From NCBI GenBank assembly GCA_963704545.1, contig OY969915.1:434001-498000 (forward strand): a stretch of 64,000 bases of DNA, read 5' to 3'. Positions within the stretch are counted from its first letter, which is position 1, and each line of letters starts with the position of its first letter. Both the position numbers and the translations under genes were made by a program. Positions 49,382-58,291 of the stretch are shown here, in pieces. Below the pieces are notes generated by a model. The model was not told the origin of the DNA. It worked only from the letters and a program-made list of their open reading frames with translations, and searched no databases. Source of the DNA: VRUE01 sp963704545. Lineage in GTDB: Bacteria; Actinomycetota; Thermoleophilia; Solirubrobacterales; 70-9.

Positions 49382-50559
49382 TGCTGCGCATCGACGACCA
49401 GGCCTTCCGCACCGACACCGGGCGCCAGCGCAACGCCAACGAGGACTCCTTCTTCGTCCGGCCGCCGATCTTCGTCGTCGCCGACGGGATGGGCGGTGCG
49501 CAGGCGGGCGAGGTCGCCTCCCGCGCCGCGGCCGACGCCTTCGACATCGATCTCCCGGACGGCCCGGCCGAGCAGGTCCTGCGCGAGACGATCCTCGCGG
49601 CCAACCGGCGCATCCACGACCTCGCCCGCGAAGACCCCTCGCGGGCCGGGATGGGGACGACCCTGACGGCGGCGATCGTCAACGCCGAGCGCGAGGAGGT
49701 GGCGATCGGGCACGTCGGCGACAGCCGCGCCTACCGCCTGCGCGGCGGGCGGCTCGACCAGCTCACCCGCGACCACTCCCTGGTCGAGGAGATGCGCCGC
49801 AAGGGCCAGCTCACCGACGCGCAGGCCGAGGATCACCCGCAGCGCTCGATCATCACCCGGGCGCTCGGCCCCGAGCCGGAGGTCGAGCCGGACGTGCACA
49901 CGGTGTCCGCCGGCCCGGGCGACGTCTTCCTGATCTGCTCGGACGGTCTGACGACGATGCTGGGAGAGGCCCAGATCGCGAAGCTGCTCGGCGGGGCGAC
50001 GACGATGCAGGCAGCCGTGCGTGCCCTCATCGACGAAGCCAACCGGGCGGGAGGGCGCGACAACATCACGGCGCTCGCCTTCCGGCTCGAGGACGCCGCA
50101 GCGCCGCAGCGCCGTCCCGAGGGCGCGACGCTGATCGGGCCGAGCGCGGAGGAGGCGGGCCTCACCGCGACCGAGGTGCGCCGCCGGGCCGCGGCGGCAG
50201 CGGCCCAAGGGCGCCGCGAGGCGCTGGCAGCCAAGCCGCCCCGCCGCCGGCTGCGCCGTGCGGCGACCGCAGTCGCCGTCCTCGCCGTCCTCGCGGCGCT
50301 GGTCTTCGGCGCCTGGTACGGGAACCGCCAGGTCTGGTTCCTCGGCACCGACGACGGGGGTCGCGTCGCCCTCTACCGCGGCCTGCCGTACGAGCTTCCC
50401 CTTGGGATCTCCCTCTACGACGAGCGTTACGCGAGCCCGGTCCAGACCGGGTCGCTGCCGCCGCGCCGCCGCGCCGCCGTCACCGGACACGACCTGCGAT
50501 CCCGCGCCGACGCGGTCTCGCTGATCGAAGACGTCGAAAAGTCACAAGGGGCTCGATGA
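49381..50559 (+). CDS. pstP: PP2C-family Ser/Thr phosphatase PstP
   Basis: A 392-aa protein. The PP2C domain (about 5-240) has NEDSFFV, VVADGMGGAQAGEVAS (metal Asp and Gly-Gly), IGHVGDSRAYRLRGG, LICSDGLTTM and GGRDNITALAF, all metal sites intact. A Pro/Arg linker, one membrane helix (VAVLAVLAALVFGAWYG) and a short extracytoplasmic part with YRGLPYELPLGI follow. It dephosphorylates PknA/PknB targets. It overlaps rodA by 4 nt. Confidence 0.95.
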   Translation: MLRIDDQAFRTDTGRQRNANEDSFFVRPPIFVVADGMGGAQAGEVASRAAADAFDIDLPDGPAEQVLRETILAANRRIHDLAREDPSRAGMGTTLTAAIVNAEREEVAIGHVGDSRAYRLRGGRLDQLTRDHSLVEEMRRKGQLTDAQAEDHPQRSIITRALGPEPEVEPDVHTVSAGPGDVFLICSDGLTTMLGEAQIAKLLGGATTMQAAVRALIDEANRAGGRDNITALAFRLEDAAAPQRRPEGATLIGPSAEEAGLTATEVRRRAAAAAAQGRREALAAKPPRRRLRRAATAVAVLAVLAALVFGAWYGNRQVWFLGTDDGGRVALYRGLPYELPLGISLYDERYASPVQTGSLPPRRRAAVTGHDLRSRADAVSLIEDVEKSQGAR

Positions 50560-51887
50560 GCGCGAGGAACCGGGAGCTGACCGCGCTCGTCCCGGTCGCC
50601 CTGCTGCTCACCGCGGGCTTCGCCGCGGTCTTCGCCCAGGAGAGCGCCCGGATCGACGACGCCAGCCTCGTCTACGGCGCCTACTTCCTCGCGGTCTGCT
50701 TCGCCGCCCACCTCTACCTGCGCGTCCGGCTGCCCAACGCCGATCCCTACCTCTTCCCGCTGGTCGCGCTGCTGACCGCGTTCGGCCTGGTGATGATCTA
50801 CCGGATCGACCCCGACCTGGCCCGCGACCAGGCCAACTGGTTCGTGCTCGGCCTCGTCCTCTTCGCCCTCACGATCCAGTTCCTGCGCGACTACGACGTG
50901 CTCGAGCGCTACCGCTACACGATCGCCGCGGTCGGGCTGCTGCTGCTGCTGGCGCCGCGCCTGCCGGGAATCGGACAGCAGGTCAACGGCGCCTACCTCG
51001 GGGTCAAGATCGGCCCCCTGGCCTTCCAGCCGGCCGAGTTCTCGAAGATCTGCCTCGTCGTCTTCCTCGCCAGCTACCTGCGCGAGCACCGGGAGGTGCT
51101 GATCGTCGGCGCCCGCCGCGTGCTCGGAGTGACGCTGCCGCCGCTCAAGCACTTCGGCCCGATGCTGGTGGTCTGGGGGGCGTCGATGTTCATGCTCGTC
51201 TTCATCCGCGACCTCGGCAGCTCGCTGATGTTCTTCGCCGCTTTCCTCGCACTGCTCTACGTGGCGACCGGGCGCTTCTCGTTCGTCGCGATCGGGATGG
51301 CGATGTTCCTCGTCGGCGCCTGGTTCTTCGCCTCGACCGTGCCGCACGTGCACGACCGGGTCGAGATCTGGCTCGATCCGTACGCCCACCCGCAGGGCAG
51401 CGGGTACCAGATCCTCCAGTCGATCTTCGCCCAGGCCGACGGCGGCCTCTTCGGCAAGGGCTTCGGACAGGGGCTGATCACGATCCCCGGCACCGACGAC
51501 GCGCTGCTGCCTGCCGCCCAGACCGACACGATCTACTCGCTGATCGTCAACGAGCTCGGCCTCTTCGGCGCCTGCGGCGTGGTGATGATCTACCTCCTGA
51601 TCGCGGCGCGGGGCTTCAAGATCGCCCTGATCGCCGGCGACGGCTTCTCGAAGCTGCTGGCGACCGGCCTGACCGCGGTCTTCTCGATCCAGGCCTTCGT
51701 GATCATCGGCGGCGTCACCCGGGTGATCCCGCTGACCGGCGTCACCCTGCCCTTCATCAGCTACGGCGGCAGCTCGATCGTCGCCAACTTCGTCCTGCTG
51801 GCCCTGCTCCTGCTCGTGTCCGACCGGGCCCGTCGCGAGGCCGGGGCCGAAGCCCGCCTCGGCGGCCTCGCCCTGGAGGGCCGGTGA
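50556..51887 (+). CDS. rodA: SEDS-family peptidoglycan glycosyltransferase RodA/FtsW
   Basis: A 443-aa polytopic protein (about 10-12 helices) starting at the ATG at 50556 with AAGGGG upstream. PAEFSKICLVVFLASYL, IRDLGSSLMFFAAFLA, GKGFGQGLITIPGTDD and the final PFISYGGSSIVANF are the SEDS signatures. These enzymes polymerise lipid II with a partner class B PBP. The partner is encoded next (pbpA), overlapping by 4 nt (GTGA). The position in the FHA-PP2C cluster marks it as RodA (elongation) rather than FtsW of the dcw cluster. Confidence 0.94.
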   Translation: MSARNRELTALVPVALLLTAGFAAVFAQESARIDDASLVYGAYFLAVCFAAHLYLRVRLPNADPYLFPLVALLTAFGLVMIYRIDPDLARDQANWFVLGLVLFALTIQFLRDYDVLERYRYTIAAVGLLLLLAPRLPGIGQQVNGAYLGVKIGPLAFQPAEFSKICLVVFLASYLREHREVLIVGARRVLGVTLPPLKHFGPMLVVWGASMFMLVFIRDLGSSLMFFAAFLALLYVATGRFSFVAIGMAMFLVGAWFFASTVPHVHDRVEIWLDPYAHPQGSGYQILQSIFAQADGGLFGKGFGQGLITIPGTDDALLPAAQTDTIYSLIVNELGLFGACGVVMIYLLIAARGFKIALIAGDGFSKLLATGLTAVFSIQAFVIIGGVTRVIPLTGVTLPFISYGGSSIVANFVLLALLLLVSDRARREAGAEARLGGLALEGR

Positions 51888-53353
51888 ACCGCCAGATCGT
51901 CAAGCTCTTCAGCCTGATCGTCGCCCTCTTCGCGGTGCTGGTCGGGTTCACCTCGTACTGGTCGGTCTTCGACGCCGAGGCGCTGGAGGAAGAGGACGCC
52001 AACACCCGCCCGCTGTTCGAGCAGCAGCAGATCAAGCGCGGCCGGATCCTCGCCGCCGACGGCACCGTGATCGCCCGCTCGGTCCCGAAGGGGAGGGGGG
52101 AGTCGCTGCGTTACGTGCGCCGCTATCCGGAGGGGTCGCTCTACGGGCACCCGATCGGCTACAGCTTCGTCGAAGAGGGCGACACCGAGTTCGAGCAGTT
52201 CCACAATGACGAGCTGGTCGGCGAGGAATCCGAATTCACCTCGATCCTCGACGAGCTGCGCGGCCGCAACCAGGAAGGCAACGACGTCGTCGCCAACCTC
52301 GATCCGGTCGCCCAGAGGGTGGCACTCGAAGACCTGGAAGCGGCCGGCTTTGGCGCCGTTGTGGCGATCGAGCCGCAGAGCGGCCGTGTGCGGGTGCTCG
52401 CCTCGAACCCGCCCTACGACCCCAACCGCATCCCCTTCGAACTCACCGAGCTCAACGAAAACGTGCTCGAAACGCCGCTCTTCAACCGGGCGACCCAGGG
52501 GCGCTACCCGCCGGGCTCGACCTTCAAGGTGGTGACCGCCGCCGCCGCCCTCGACAGCGGCGCGATCACGCCGGAAACGACGATCGACGCCCCCGGCTCG
52601 CTCGAGATCGAAGGGCAGCCCCTGGAAAACGACTTCGGCCTGGACTTTCCAGGCGCCACCCTCGACACCGCCCTGACCAACTCGGTCAACACCTGGTTCG
52701 GCCAGCTCGGCCAGCAGATCGGCCAGGACACGTTGTTCGAATACATGGACCGCTTCGGCTTCAACGCCAAGCCACCGATCGACCTGCCCGCCGATCAGCT
52801 CTCGACCAGCGGCCTCGGCGACGAAAACGATCTGCTCACCCGCAGCGATCCGATCGACCTCGCCCGCACGGCGATCGGCCAGGAGCGACTGCTGGTCACG
52901 CCGCTGCAGATGGCCGAGGTGACGGCGGCGATCGCCAACGGCGGGCGGCAGATGAAGCCGCAGATCTGGAGCCGGGTGGTCGACCCCGACGGGCGGGTCA
53001 CCGATCGCCTCGACCCCTCCGAGTACAGTCAGCCGATCAGCGAGGAGACGGCGGCGGAGCTGAACACCGCGATGCAGGGCGTGGTCAGCGAAGGAACCGG
53101 CACCAACGCCGCGATCCCCGGGGTGACCGTCGCCGGCAAGACCGGCACGGCGGAAACCCCCTACAACGACTCCTGCGGCGGCGGCACCGACGAGAACCAG
53201 GCCTGGTTCATCGGCTTCGCGCCGGCCGAGGACCCCCAGATCGCGATCGCGGCCACGGTCGAGTGCACGACCCAGTTCGGCAACGACGTCGCCGCCCCGA
53301 TCTTCCGCGACGTGGCCGAAACGATCCTCTCCGGGGGTCCGGGAATTGGCTGA
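51884..53353 (+). CDS. pbpA: Class B penicillin-binding protein PbpA
   Basis: A 489-aa protein from a GTG overlapping rodA by 4 nt. An N-terminal membrane helix (FSLIVALFAVLVGFTSYW) is followed by a short dimerisation domain and the transpeptidase domain. Active-site motifs: PPGSTFK (SxxK), TNSVNTW (SxN) and AGKTGTAE (KTG). It crosslinks glycan strands made by RodA. The protein has the PbpA/FtsI-like length of actinobacterial PbpA. Its end overlaps pknB by 8 nt. Confidence 0.95.
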   Translation: MNRQIVKLFSLIVALFAVLVGFTSYWSVFDAEALEEEDANTRPLFEQQQIKRGRILAADGTVIARSVPKGRGESLRYVRRYPEGSLYGHPIGYSFVEEGDTEFEQFHNDELVGEESEFTSILDELRGRNQEGNDVVANLDPVAQRVALEDLEAAGFGAVVAIEPQSGRVRVLASNPPYDPNRIPFELTELNENVLETPLFNRATQGRYPPGSTFKVVTAAAALDSGAITPETTIDAPGSLEIEGQPLENDFGLDFPGATLDTALTNSVNTWFGQLGQQIGQDTLFEYMDRFGFNAKPPIDLPADQLSTSGLGDENDLLTRSDPIDLARTAIGQERLLVTPLQMAEVTAAIANGGRQMKPQIWSRVVDPDGRVTDRLDPSEYSQPISEETAAELNTAMQGVVSEGTGTNAAIPGVTVAGKTGTAETPYNDSCGGGTDENQAWFIGFAPAEDPQIAIAATVECTTQFGNDVAAPIFRDVAETILSGGPGIG

Positions 53354-55235
53354 GGTGAGGGAGGGGGCGGTGGTCGACGACCGCTACCGGATCGAGCGGA
53401 GGATCGGCTCGGGTGGGATGGCCGACGTCTGGCTGGCAGAGGACACGCACCTGCAGCGCCAGGTCGCGCTCAAGGTGTTGCACGCGCGCTTCGCCCAGGA
53501 TCGCGAGTTCGTCGAGCGCTTCCGCCGTGAGGCCGAGGCGGCGGCGGGCCTCCAGCACCCCAACGTCGTCTCCGTCTTCGACCGCGGCGACGTCGACGGC
53601 ACCTACTACATCGCGATGCAGTACCTGGAGGGGCGCTCGCTGAAGCAGCTGATCGACGCCGGCCTCACTCCCGAGCAGGCGGCCGGCCTGATCCGCCAGG
53701 TGCTCGAGGGCGCCCGCTTCGCTCACCGCAACGGCGTCGTCCACCGCGACCTCAAGCCCCAGAACGTGATCGTCGACGCCGACGGCAAGGCGACGGTGAC
53801 CGATTTCGGCATCGCCCGTGCGGGCGTCTCGGAGATCACCCAGACCGGCTCGGTGATGGGCACGCCGCACTACCTCTCGCCCGAGCAGGCGCAGGGACAG
53901 GACGTCACCGCCGTCTCCGACCTCTACTCGATCGGCGTGATGCTCTACGAGGCTCTGACCGGCCGGGTGCCGTTCGAGGGCGAGTCCGCTGTCGCCGTGG
54001 CGATGAAGCAGGTCTCCCAGGCGCCGCAGCGGCCGAGCTCGATCGACCCGAACGTCTCACCCGCCCTCGACGCGGTCGTGATGAGGGCCCTGGAGAAGGA
54101 GCCGGGCCAGCGCTTCCAGAACGCCGACGCCTTCATCGCCGCCCTCGACGCGGCCCTGCGCGATCCCGGCGGAGGGGCGGAAGGCACGGCGGCCTTCGCG
54201 CCCTTGCCACCGGTCGTGGCGACTCCCTCCGAGCCGGTGGCCGAAGGCTACGACGAGGAGGCGGAAGAGCGCAGACGCAGGCGACGGCGCTGGCTGCTGG
54301 TAGCGGCGGCCGTCCTGATCGGCGCCCTCGTCGGCTTCGCGCTGACGCGCGACACGACGACCGAGGTGCCGAACGTGAAGGACAACGATCTCAACGTGGC
54401 GATCTCCCTGCTCCAGCAGAACGGCTTCGAGGTCGGGGAGGTGAAGCGGGTCGAGCGGGAAACTCCGGCGAACACGGTGCTCGAGCAGGACCCGCTCGCC
54501 TCGCCCCCGGCAAGCGAGGCCTCGCTCGACTGCGCCTTCCTCTCCTTCTTCTGCTCGAAGCCGAAGGTGGTGCTCACGGTGAGCTCCGGACCGGGGACCG
54601 CCAAGGTTCCCTCAACCGCGGGTCTCCCGGCCTCCGGAGCCGAAACGGCGCTGGAAGAGGCCGGCTTCGATCCGCGGGTGGAAAAGACGGTCTCCGAAAA
54701 GGTGGAACAGGGGCTGGTGATCAACTCGTTGCCCTCCGGCGGCACGACGGCGACCAAGGGAAGCGAAGTCATCCTGAGGGTTTCCACAGGTCCGAAGCTG
54801 GCCACCGTGCCGGTCCTGGTGGGCACCCAGCGCTCGGTCGCGGTGCAGCAGATCCGCGGCCGCGGCTTCGTGCCCAGCGTCGAAGAACGGGAGAGTGCCT
54901 CGCCGGCCGGCGAGGTGATCGACCAGGCGCCGAATGCCGGTTCGAAGCTGCCGGCCGGCTCGACGGTCTCGATCGTCGTCTCCAAGGGCGAAGAAACTGC
55001 AACCGCCCCGAACGTGATCGGCAAGCTTCGTTCCGAAGCGGTGGAAGAAGTGCGTGCTGCAGGGCTGAAGCCGTCGGTGTCCGAACAGCAGACCGAAGTC
55101 CCTTCGCAGGTTGGACGGGTGACGGACCAGTTCCCACCGCCGGGGTCCGAGTTGAAGCCGGGCGACACGGTGACCCTGGTCGTCGGCCAGGCAGCCGCCG
55201 GCTCGACCGAACCGGAAGCCGAAGAACTCGAATGA
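53346..55235 (+). CDS. pknB: Ser/Thr protein kinase PknB with four PASTA domains
   Basis: A 629-aa protein from a TTG (53346; GTG at 53355 is an alternative). The kinase domain has IGSGGMADVWLAED, VALKVL, HRDLKPQN and DFGIARAG. One membrane helix (RWLLVAAAVLIGALVGFAL) follows, then four PASTA repeats of about 65-70 residues that bind muropeptides or lipid II (EVPNVKDNDLNVAISLLQQN as first). The first PASTA carries an extra loop with two Cys (SLDCAFLSFFCSK), unlike the mycobacterial protein. PknB controls cell wall synthesis. It overlaps pbpA and the following ddl. Confidence 0.95.
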   Translation: MAEVREGAVVDDRYRIERRIGSGGMADVWLAEDTHLQRQVALKVLHARFAQDREFVERFRREAEAAAGLQHPNVVSVFDRGDVDGTYYIAMQYLEGRSLKQLIDAGLTPEQAAGLIRQVLEGARFAHRNGVVHRDLKPQNVIVDADGKATVTDFGIARAGVSEITQTGSVMGTPHYLSPEQAQGQDVTAVSDLYSIGVMLYEALTGRVPFEGESAVAVAMKQVSQAPQRPSSIDPNVSPALDAVVMRALEKEPGQRFQNADAFIAALDAALRDPGGGAEGTAAFAPLPPVVATPSEPVAEGYDEEAEERRRRRRRWLLVAAAVLIGALVGFALTRDTTTEVPNVKDNDLNVAISLLQQNGFEVGEVKRVERETPANTVLEQDPLASPPASEASLDCAFLSFFCSKPKVVLTVSSGPGTAKVPSTAGLPASGAETALEEAGFDPRVEKTVSEKVEQGLVINSLPSGGTTATKGSEVILRVSTGPKLATVPVLVGTQRSVAVQQIRGRGFVPSVEERESASPAGEVIDQAPNAGSKLPAGSTVSIVVSKGEETATAPNVIGKLRSEAVEEVRAAGLKPSVSEQQTEVPSQVGRVTDQFPPPGSELKPGDTVTLVVGQAAAGSTEPEAEELE

Positions 55236-56200
55236 GGGTCGCGGTGCTCAGCGGCGGCCGCTCCTCCGAGCACGACGTCTCGCTGCGCTCCGGCGAGGCG
55301 GTGGCGCGAGGTCTTGAAAAGGCCGGCCACGAGCCGCTGCGGGTGACGATCTCGCGCCAGGGAGTCTGGAGCTGCGACGGCGCCGCGGTCGTGTTGACGC
55401 CAGGCGAGGGCCTGCTCGGCGCCGAGGCCGCCTTCCCCGCCCTGCACGGCCCCTTCGGCGAGGACGGCAGCGTCCAGGGCCTGCTCGAGTGGCTCGAGCT
55501 GCCCTACGTCGGCTCCGACGTGCTCTCCTCGGCGATCTGCATGGACAAGCTGACGCTGAAGCGGCTCTTCGCCCAGGCGGGGATCCCGCAGGTCGCATTC
55601 GTTGCCGCCGGCGAGCCGGGCTGGCGTGAGCGCTGCGAGTCGATGGGCTCTCCGCTCTGGGTCAAGCCCTCCCGCCTCGGCTCCAGCGTGGGGATCAGCC
55701 GGGTCGAGGGGACGGGGGGCGAGCTGGACGACGCGGTCGACCTTGCCCGCCGACATGACCCCCGGGTGATCGTCGAGGCCCACGCCTCCGGTCGCGAGGT
55801 CGAGGTCTCCCTGCTCGGCAACGAGGAGGTCGAGGTTTCCCAACCGGGCGAGGTCGTCGCCAACGGCGACTGGTACGACTACGAGACCAAGTACCGCGAC
55901 GGCGGCATGGAGCTGGCCGTCCCTGCCCCGATCGGGGACGAGCAGCTCGACCGCGTTCGTGACCTCGCCACCCGCGCCTTCGAGCTTGCCGGCTGCGCCG
56001 GCCTCGCCCGCTGCGACTTCTTCGCCGACCCCGACGGCGCTGTCCTCGTCAACGAGATCAACACCATGCCCGGCTTCACCCAGACCAGCGTCTACGCCAA
56101 GCTCTGGGAGGCGAGCGGCGTCGAGTACCCGGCGCTCTGCGACCGCCTCGTGGCGCTGGCGCTGGAGCGCCACGCCAACGCGCGCTCCTACGAGTTCTGA
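55232..56200 (+). CDS. ddl: D-alanine-D-alanine ligase (second copy)
   Basis: A 322-aa ATP-grasp ligase. LSGGRSSEHDVSLRSG, LHGPFGEDGSVQGLLEWL, WVKPSRLGSSVGISRV (with the Ser of the GSSVG type), WYDYETKYRDGG (the omega loop Tyr) and NEINTMPGFTQTSVY are intact. This looks like the typical DdlA/B housekeeping enzyme; the copy at 28574 has GSALG instead. The start overlaps pknB by 4 nt, so it belongs to the cell-envelope cluster. Both may be active, and differences in expression would need to be tested. Confidence 0.93.
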   Translation: MRVAVLSGGRSSEHDVSLRSGEAVARGLEKAGHEPLRVTISRQGVWSCDGAAVVLTPGEGLLGAEAAFPALHGPFGEDGSVQGLLEWLELPYVGSDVLSSAICMDKLTLKRLFAQAGIPQVAFVAAGEPGWRERCESMGSPLWVKPSRLGSSVGISRVEGTGGELDDAVDLARRHDPRVIVEAHASGREVEVSLLGNEEVEVSQPGEVVANGDWYDYETKYRDGGMELAVPAPIGDEQLDRVRDLATRAFELAGCAGLARCDFFADPDGAVLVNEINTMPGFTQTSVYAKLWEASGVEYPALCDRLVALALERHANARSYEF

Positions 56201-56210
56201 GTCACCGACC

Positions 56211-56259
56211 CTTCCGGCGCGCTTTATCCCCCTATAACGGGGAAAAGGCGCACCGGAAG
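56211..56259. terminator. Bidirectional terminator-like hairpin between ddl and methyltransferase gene
   Basis: CTTCCGG (56211-56217) and CCGGAAG (56253-56259) start an imperfect stem that continues through TATCCCC and GGGGAAAA around a short loop (CTATAAC). The right arm ends directly before the stop of the convergent gene at 56260. It is shorter and lacks the cores of the class A-D elements, so it looks like an ordinary terminator. Confidence 0.7.
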
Positions 56260-56775
56260 CTACGACGATTGCGCCGGGCTCCACGCTGTGCGCCTGGGCA
56301 GCCAGCGCGGGACATTGGCCTTGTAGGCGCGGTAGTCCTCGCCGAAGCGGCGTTCGAGGCCGGGCTCCTCGTACAGCGAGAAGAAGATGTTGTTGGTGGC
56401 GAAGAAGGCTGCGAACCAGATCAGCAGCGGCAGTGAGCCGAACAGCGCCGCCTCGCCCACCAGCACCGCCAGCACGGCCGTGATCATCGGATTGCGCAGG
56501 TGACGGTAGGGCCCCTCCACGACGAGCTTCTGTGTGGGGTCCCAAGGCGCGAGCGTCCCCTTGCCGATCCGCGCGAACAGCCGTACCGTCCAAAGCCAGA
56601 GCGCGAACCCGGCGACGATCAGGGCGAAACCGAGGAGAACGGACAGAACGGCCAAGAGCCCGCCGAAGCCCCAGCCGACGTCCGAGCCGGTGACGAGGAG
56701 GATCGCGGCCGGAACCAGCACGGTTACCGTGCCGGGCAGCAGCACGATCGCGCGAGCTTGACGCCAGGCGCTCAT
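56260..56775 (-). CDS. Isoprenylcysteine carboxyl methyltransferase-like (PEMT/ICMT) membrane protein
   Basis: A 171-aa membrane protein with four or five helices. VVEGPYRHLRNPMITAVL is the conserved RHP-type motif of ICMT/PEMT-like methyltransferases. YEEPGLERRFGEDYRAYKANVPRWLPR is the C-terminal signature that binds SAM. Such proteins methylate lipids or small molecules; the substrate here is not known. Only 1 nt separates its start from the end of the kinase gene at 56777, so the two are probably co-transcribed. Confidence 0.85.
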   Translation of the reverse strand: MSAWRQARAIVLLPGTVTVLVPAAILLVTGSDVGWGFGGLLAVLSVLLGFALIVAGFALWLWTVRLFARIGKGTLAPWDPTQKLVVEGPYRHLRNPMITAVLAVLVGEAALFGSLPLLIWFAAFFATNNIFFSLYEEPGLERRFGEDYRAYKANVPRWLPRRTAWSPAQSS

Positions 56776-56776
56776 C

Positions 56777-58291
56777 TCAGCGCAGCAGCTCGATGTCGGT
56801 GATCTCGACCTGGTAGCGACCGGGCTGGTCGCGGGCTTCGGATGCCTTGTTGAACCAGAGCAGGAAGTAGCGCGAGGGCTGCGGGACGGTGAGGTCGATC
56901 TCCTCGACCGAGGAGGCGTCGATGGCGATGCCGACCGGTTCGCCCCATTCGGACACTTCGCCCGGTGGCCCGGAGGCGGCGGCGAAGACCTGGGCGTCCC
57001 AGCCGGGCGTCGGGGTGCGGACGATCATCCTGACCGGCCGTGACGGCGAGCTCGCCGTCACGTAGACGCCGACCCCCGCATTGGGGCCTGTCTTGGTCCC
57101 GGCGAAGACGTCGGAGTCGTAGTGCTCGGTTTCCCACGCCGTCCCGGTCGGGTCGCCGTCGACGGCGAGTTCGATCTTGCCGCCGATCTCTTCTTCGTCG
57201 CCCTGAGGGTCGTAGTCGGTCGCCGAGGTGAGCGATACCGGCTTGCCCTTGCCGTCGTTGGCGCCACCGCCCCCGAGGCCGCTGGAGGAGATCAGCTGCA
57301 CGGCGAGCAGCACGGCGCCGCCGACCAGGAGCAGGCCGGCGATCGCGGCCCAGCTCCAGCGGGCGCGGCCCGAGAGCTCGCGCTTGGGCGGCGGCACCGC
57401 CTCCAGGACGCTGGTCGCCTCCCCGCTGGTCGACCCCGCCCTTGCCGCCTCGACCTCGAGCGCGGTCGAGAGATCGTCGATCATCTCGCCGACGTGCTGG
57501 TAGCGCTGGCTCGGGTCCTTGGCGGTCGAACGCTCGACCACGAGCGCCACGGCGGCGGAAACGTCGGGCCTGCGTCGCTGCACGTCGGGGAGCTCCTCGT
57601 TGACGTGCTTCATCGCCACGCCGACCTGGCTCTCGGCCTCGAAGGGGACCTGCCCCACCAGCATCTCGTAGAGGACCACACCGAGCGAGTAGATGTCGGA
57701 GCGGGGGTCCGCCTTGCGTCCCATCGCCTGCTCGGGCGCGACGTAGTCGGTCGTGCCGAGCACCCGGCCGGTCGCGGTCATCCCGTCCTGCTCGAGCTGG
57801 CGCGAGATGCCGAAGTCGGTCAGCTTCGCCCGCCCCTCGGCGTCGATCAGGACGTTCTGGGGCTTGATGTCGCGGTGGACCATTTTGCGCGCGTGCGCGA
57901 CCGAGAGGCCGCGTGCCACCTCGATCGCGTAGGCGATCGCCTCCTGCGGCGCGAGGGCGCCGTCCCGGGTTATCCGCTGCTTCAGCGTTTCCCCCTCGAC
58001 GTACTCGAAGACGATGTACGGGTGACCGCCGTCCTCGCCGGCGTCGATCACCGAGACCACGTTGGGATGGGAGAGCTTGGCGACCGAGCGCGCCTCCTGC
58101 CGGAAGCGCTCCAGCTGGTCGGCCTGCTCGGACATCTCGCGGTGCATGACCTTGACCGCGACCGACCGGTCGAGCGTCTGGTCGCGCGCCAGGTAGACCG
58201 TCGACATCCCGCCGCTGCCCAGCTTCGCCTCCAGCCGGTAGCGACCGGAGAGCACGGTCCCGATCATCGCGCTCGAGGGACGGGTTTCCAT
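56777..58291 (-). CDS. Ser/Thr protein kinase with discoidin-like extracytoplasmic domain
   Basis: About 504 aa from the ATG at 58291 (METRPSSAMIG); starts at 58372 or 58267 cannot be ruled out. The kinase domain has LGSGGMSTVYLARD, VAVKVMH, HRDIKPQN and DFGISRQL. One membrane helix (WSWAAIAGLLLVGGAVLLA) follows. The C-terminal 150 residues form a beta jelly-roll (AVDGDPTGTAWETEHYDSD, VGVYVTASSPSRPVRMIV). This is of the type found at the C-terminus of mycobacterial MviN/MurJ and related to F5/8 type C domains. It is a possible sensor of wall polymers. It has no PASTA repeats. Confidence 0.88.
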   Translation of the reverse strand: METRPSSAMIGTVLSGRYRLEAKLGSGGMSTVYLARDQTLDRSVAVKVMHREMSEQADQLERFRQEARSVAKLSHPNVVSVIDAGEDGGHPYIVFEYVEGETLKQRITRDGALAPQEAIAYAIEVARGLSVAHARKMVHRDIKPQNVLIDAEGRAKLTDFGISRQLEQDGMTATGRVLGTTDYVAPEQAMGRKADPRSDIYSLGVVLYEMLVGQVPFEAESQVGVAMKHVNEELPDVQRRRPDVSAAVALVVERSTAKDPSQRYQHVGEMIDDLSTALEVEAARAGSTSGEATSVLEAVPPPKRELSGRARWSWAAIAGLLLVGGAVLLAVQLISSSGLGGGGANDGKGKPVSLTSATDYDPQGDEEEIGGKIELAVDGDPTGTAWETEHYDSDVFAGTKTGPNAGVGVYVTASSPSRPVRMIVRTPTPGWDAQVFAAASGPPGEVSEWGEPVGIAIDASSVEEIDLTVPQPSRYFLLWFNKASEARDQPGRYQVEITDIELLR

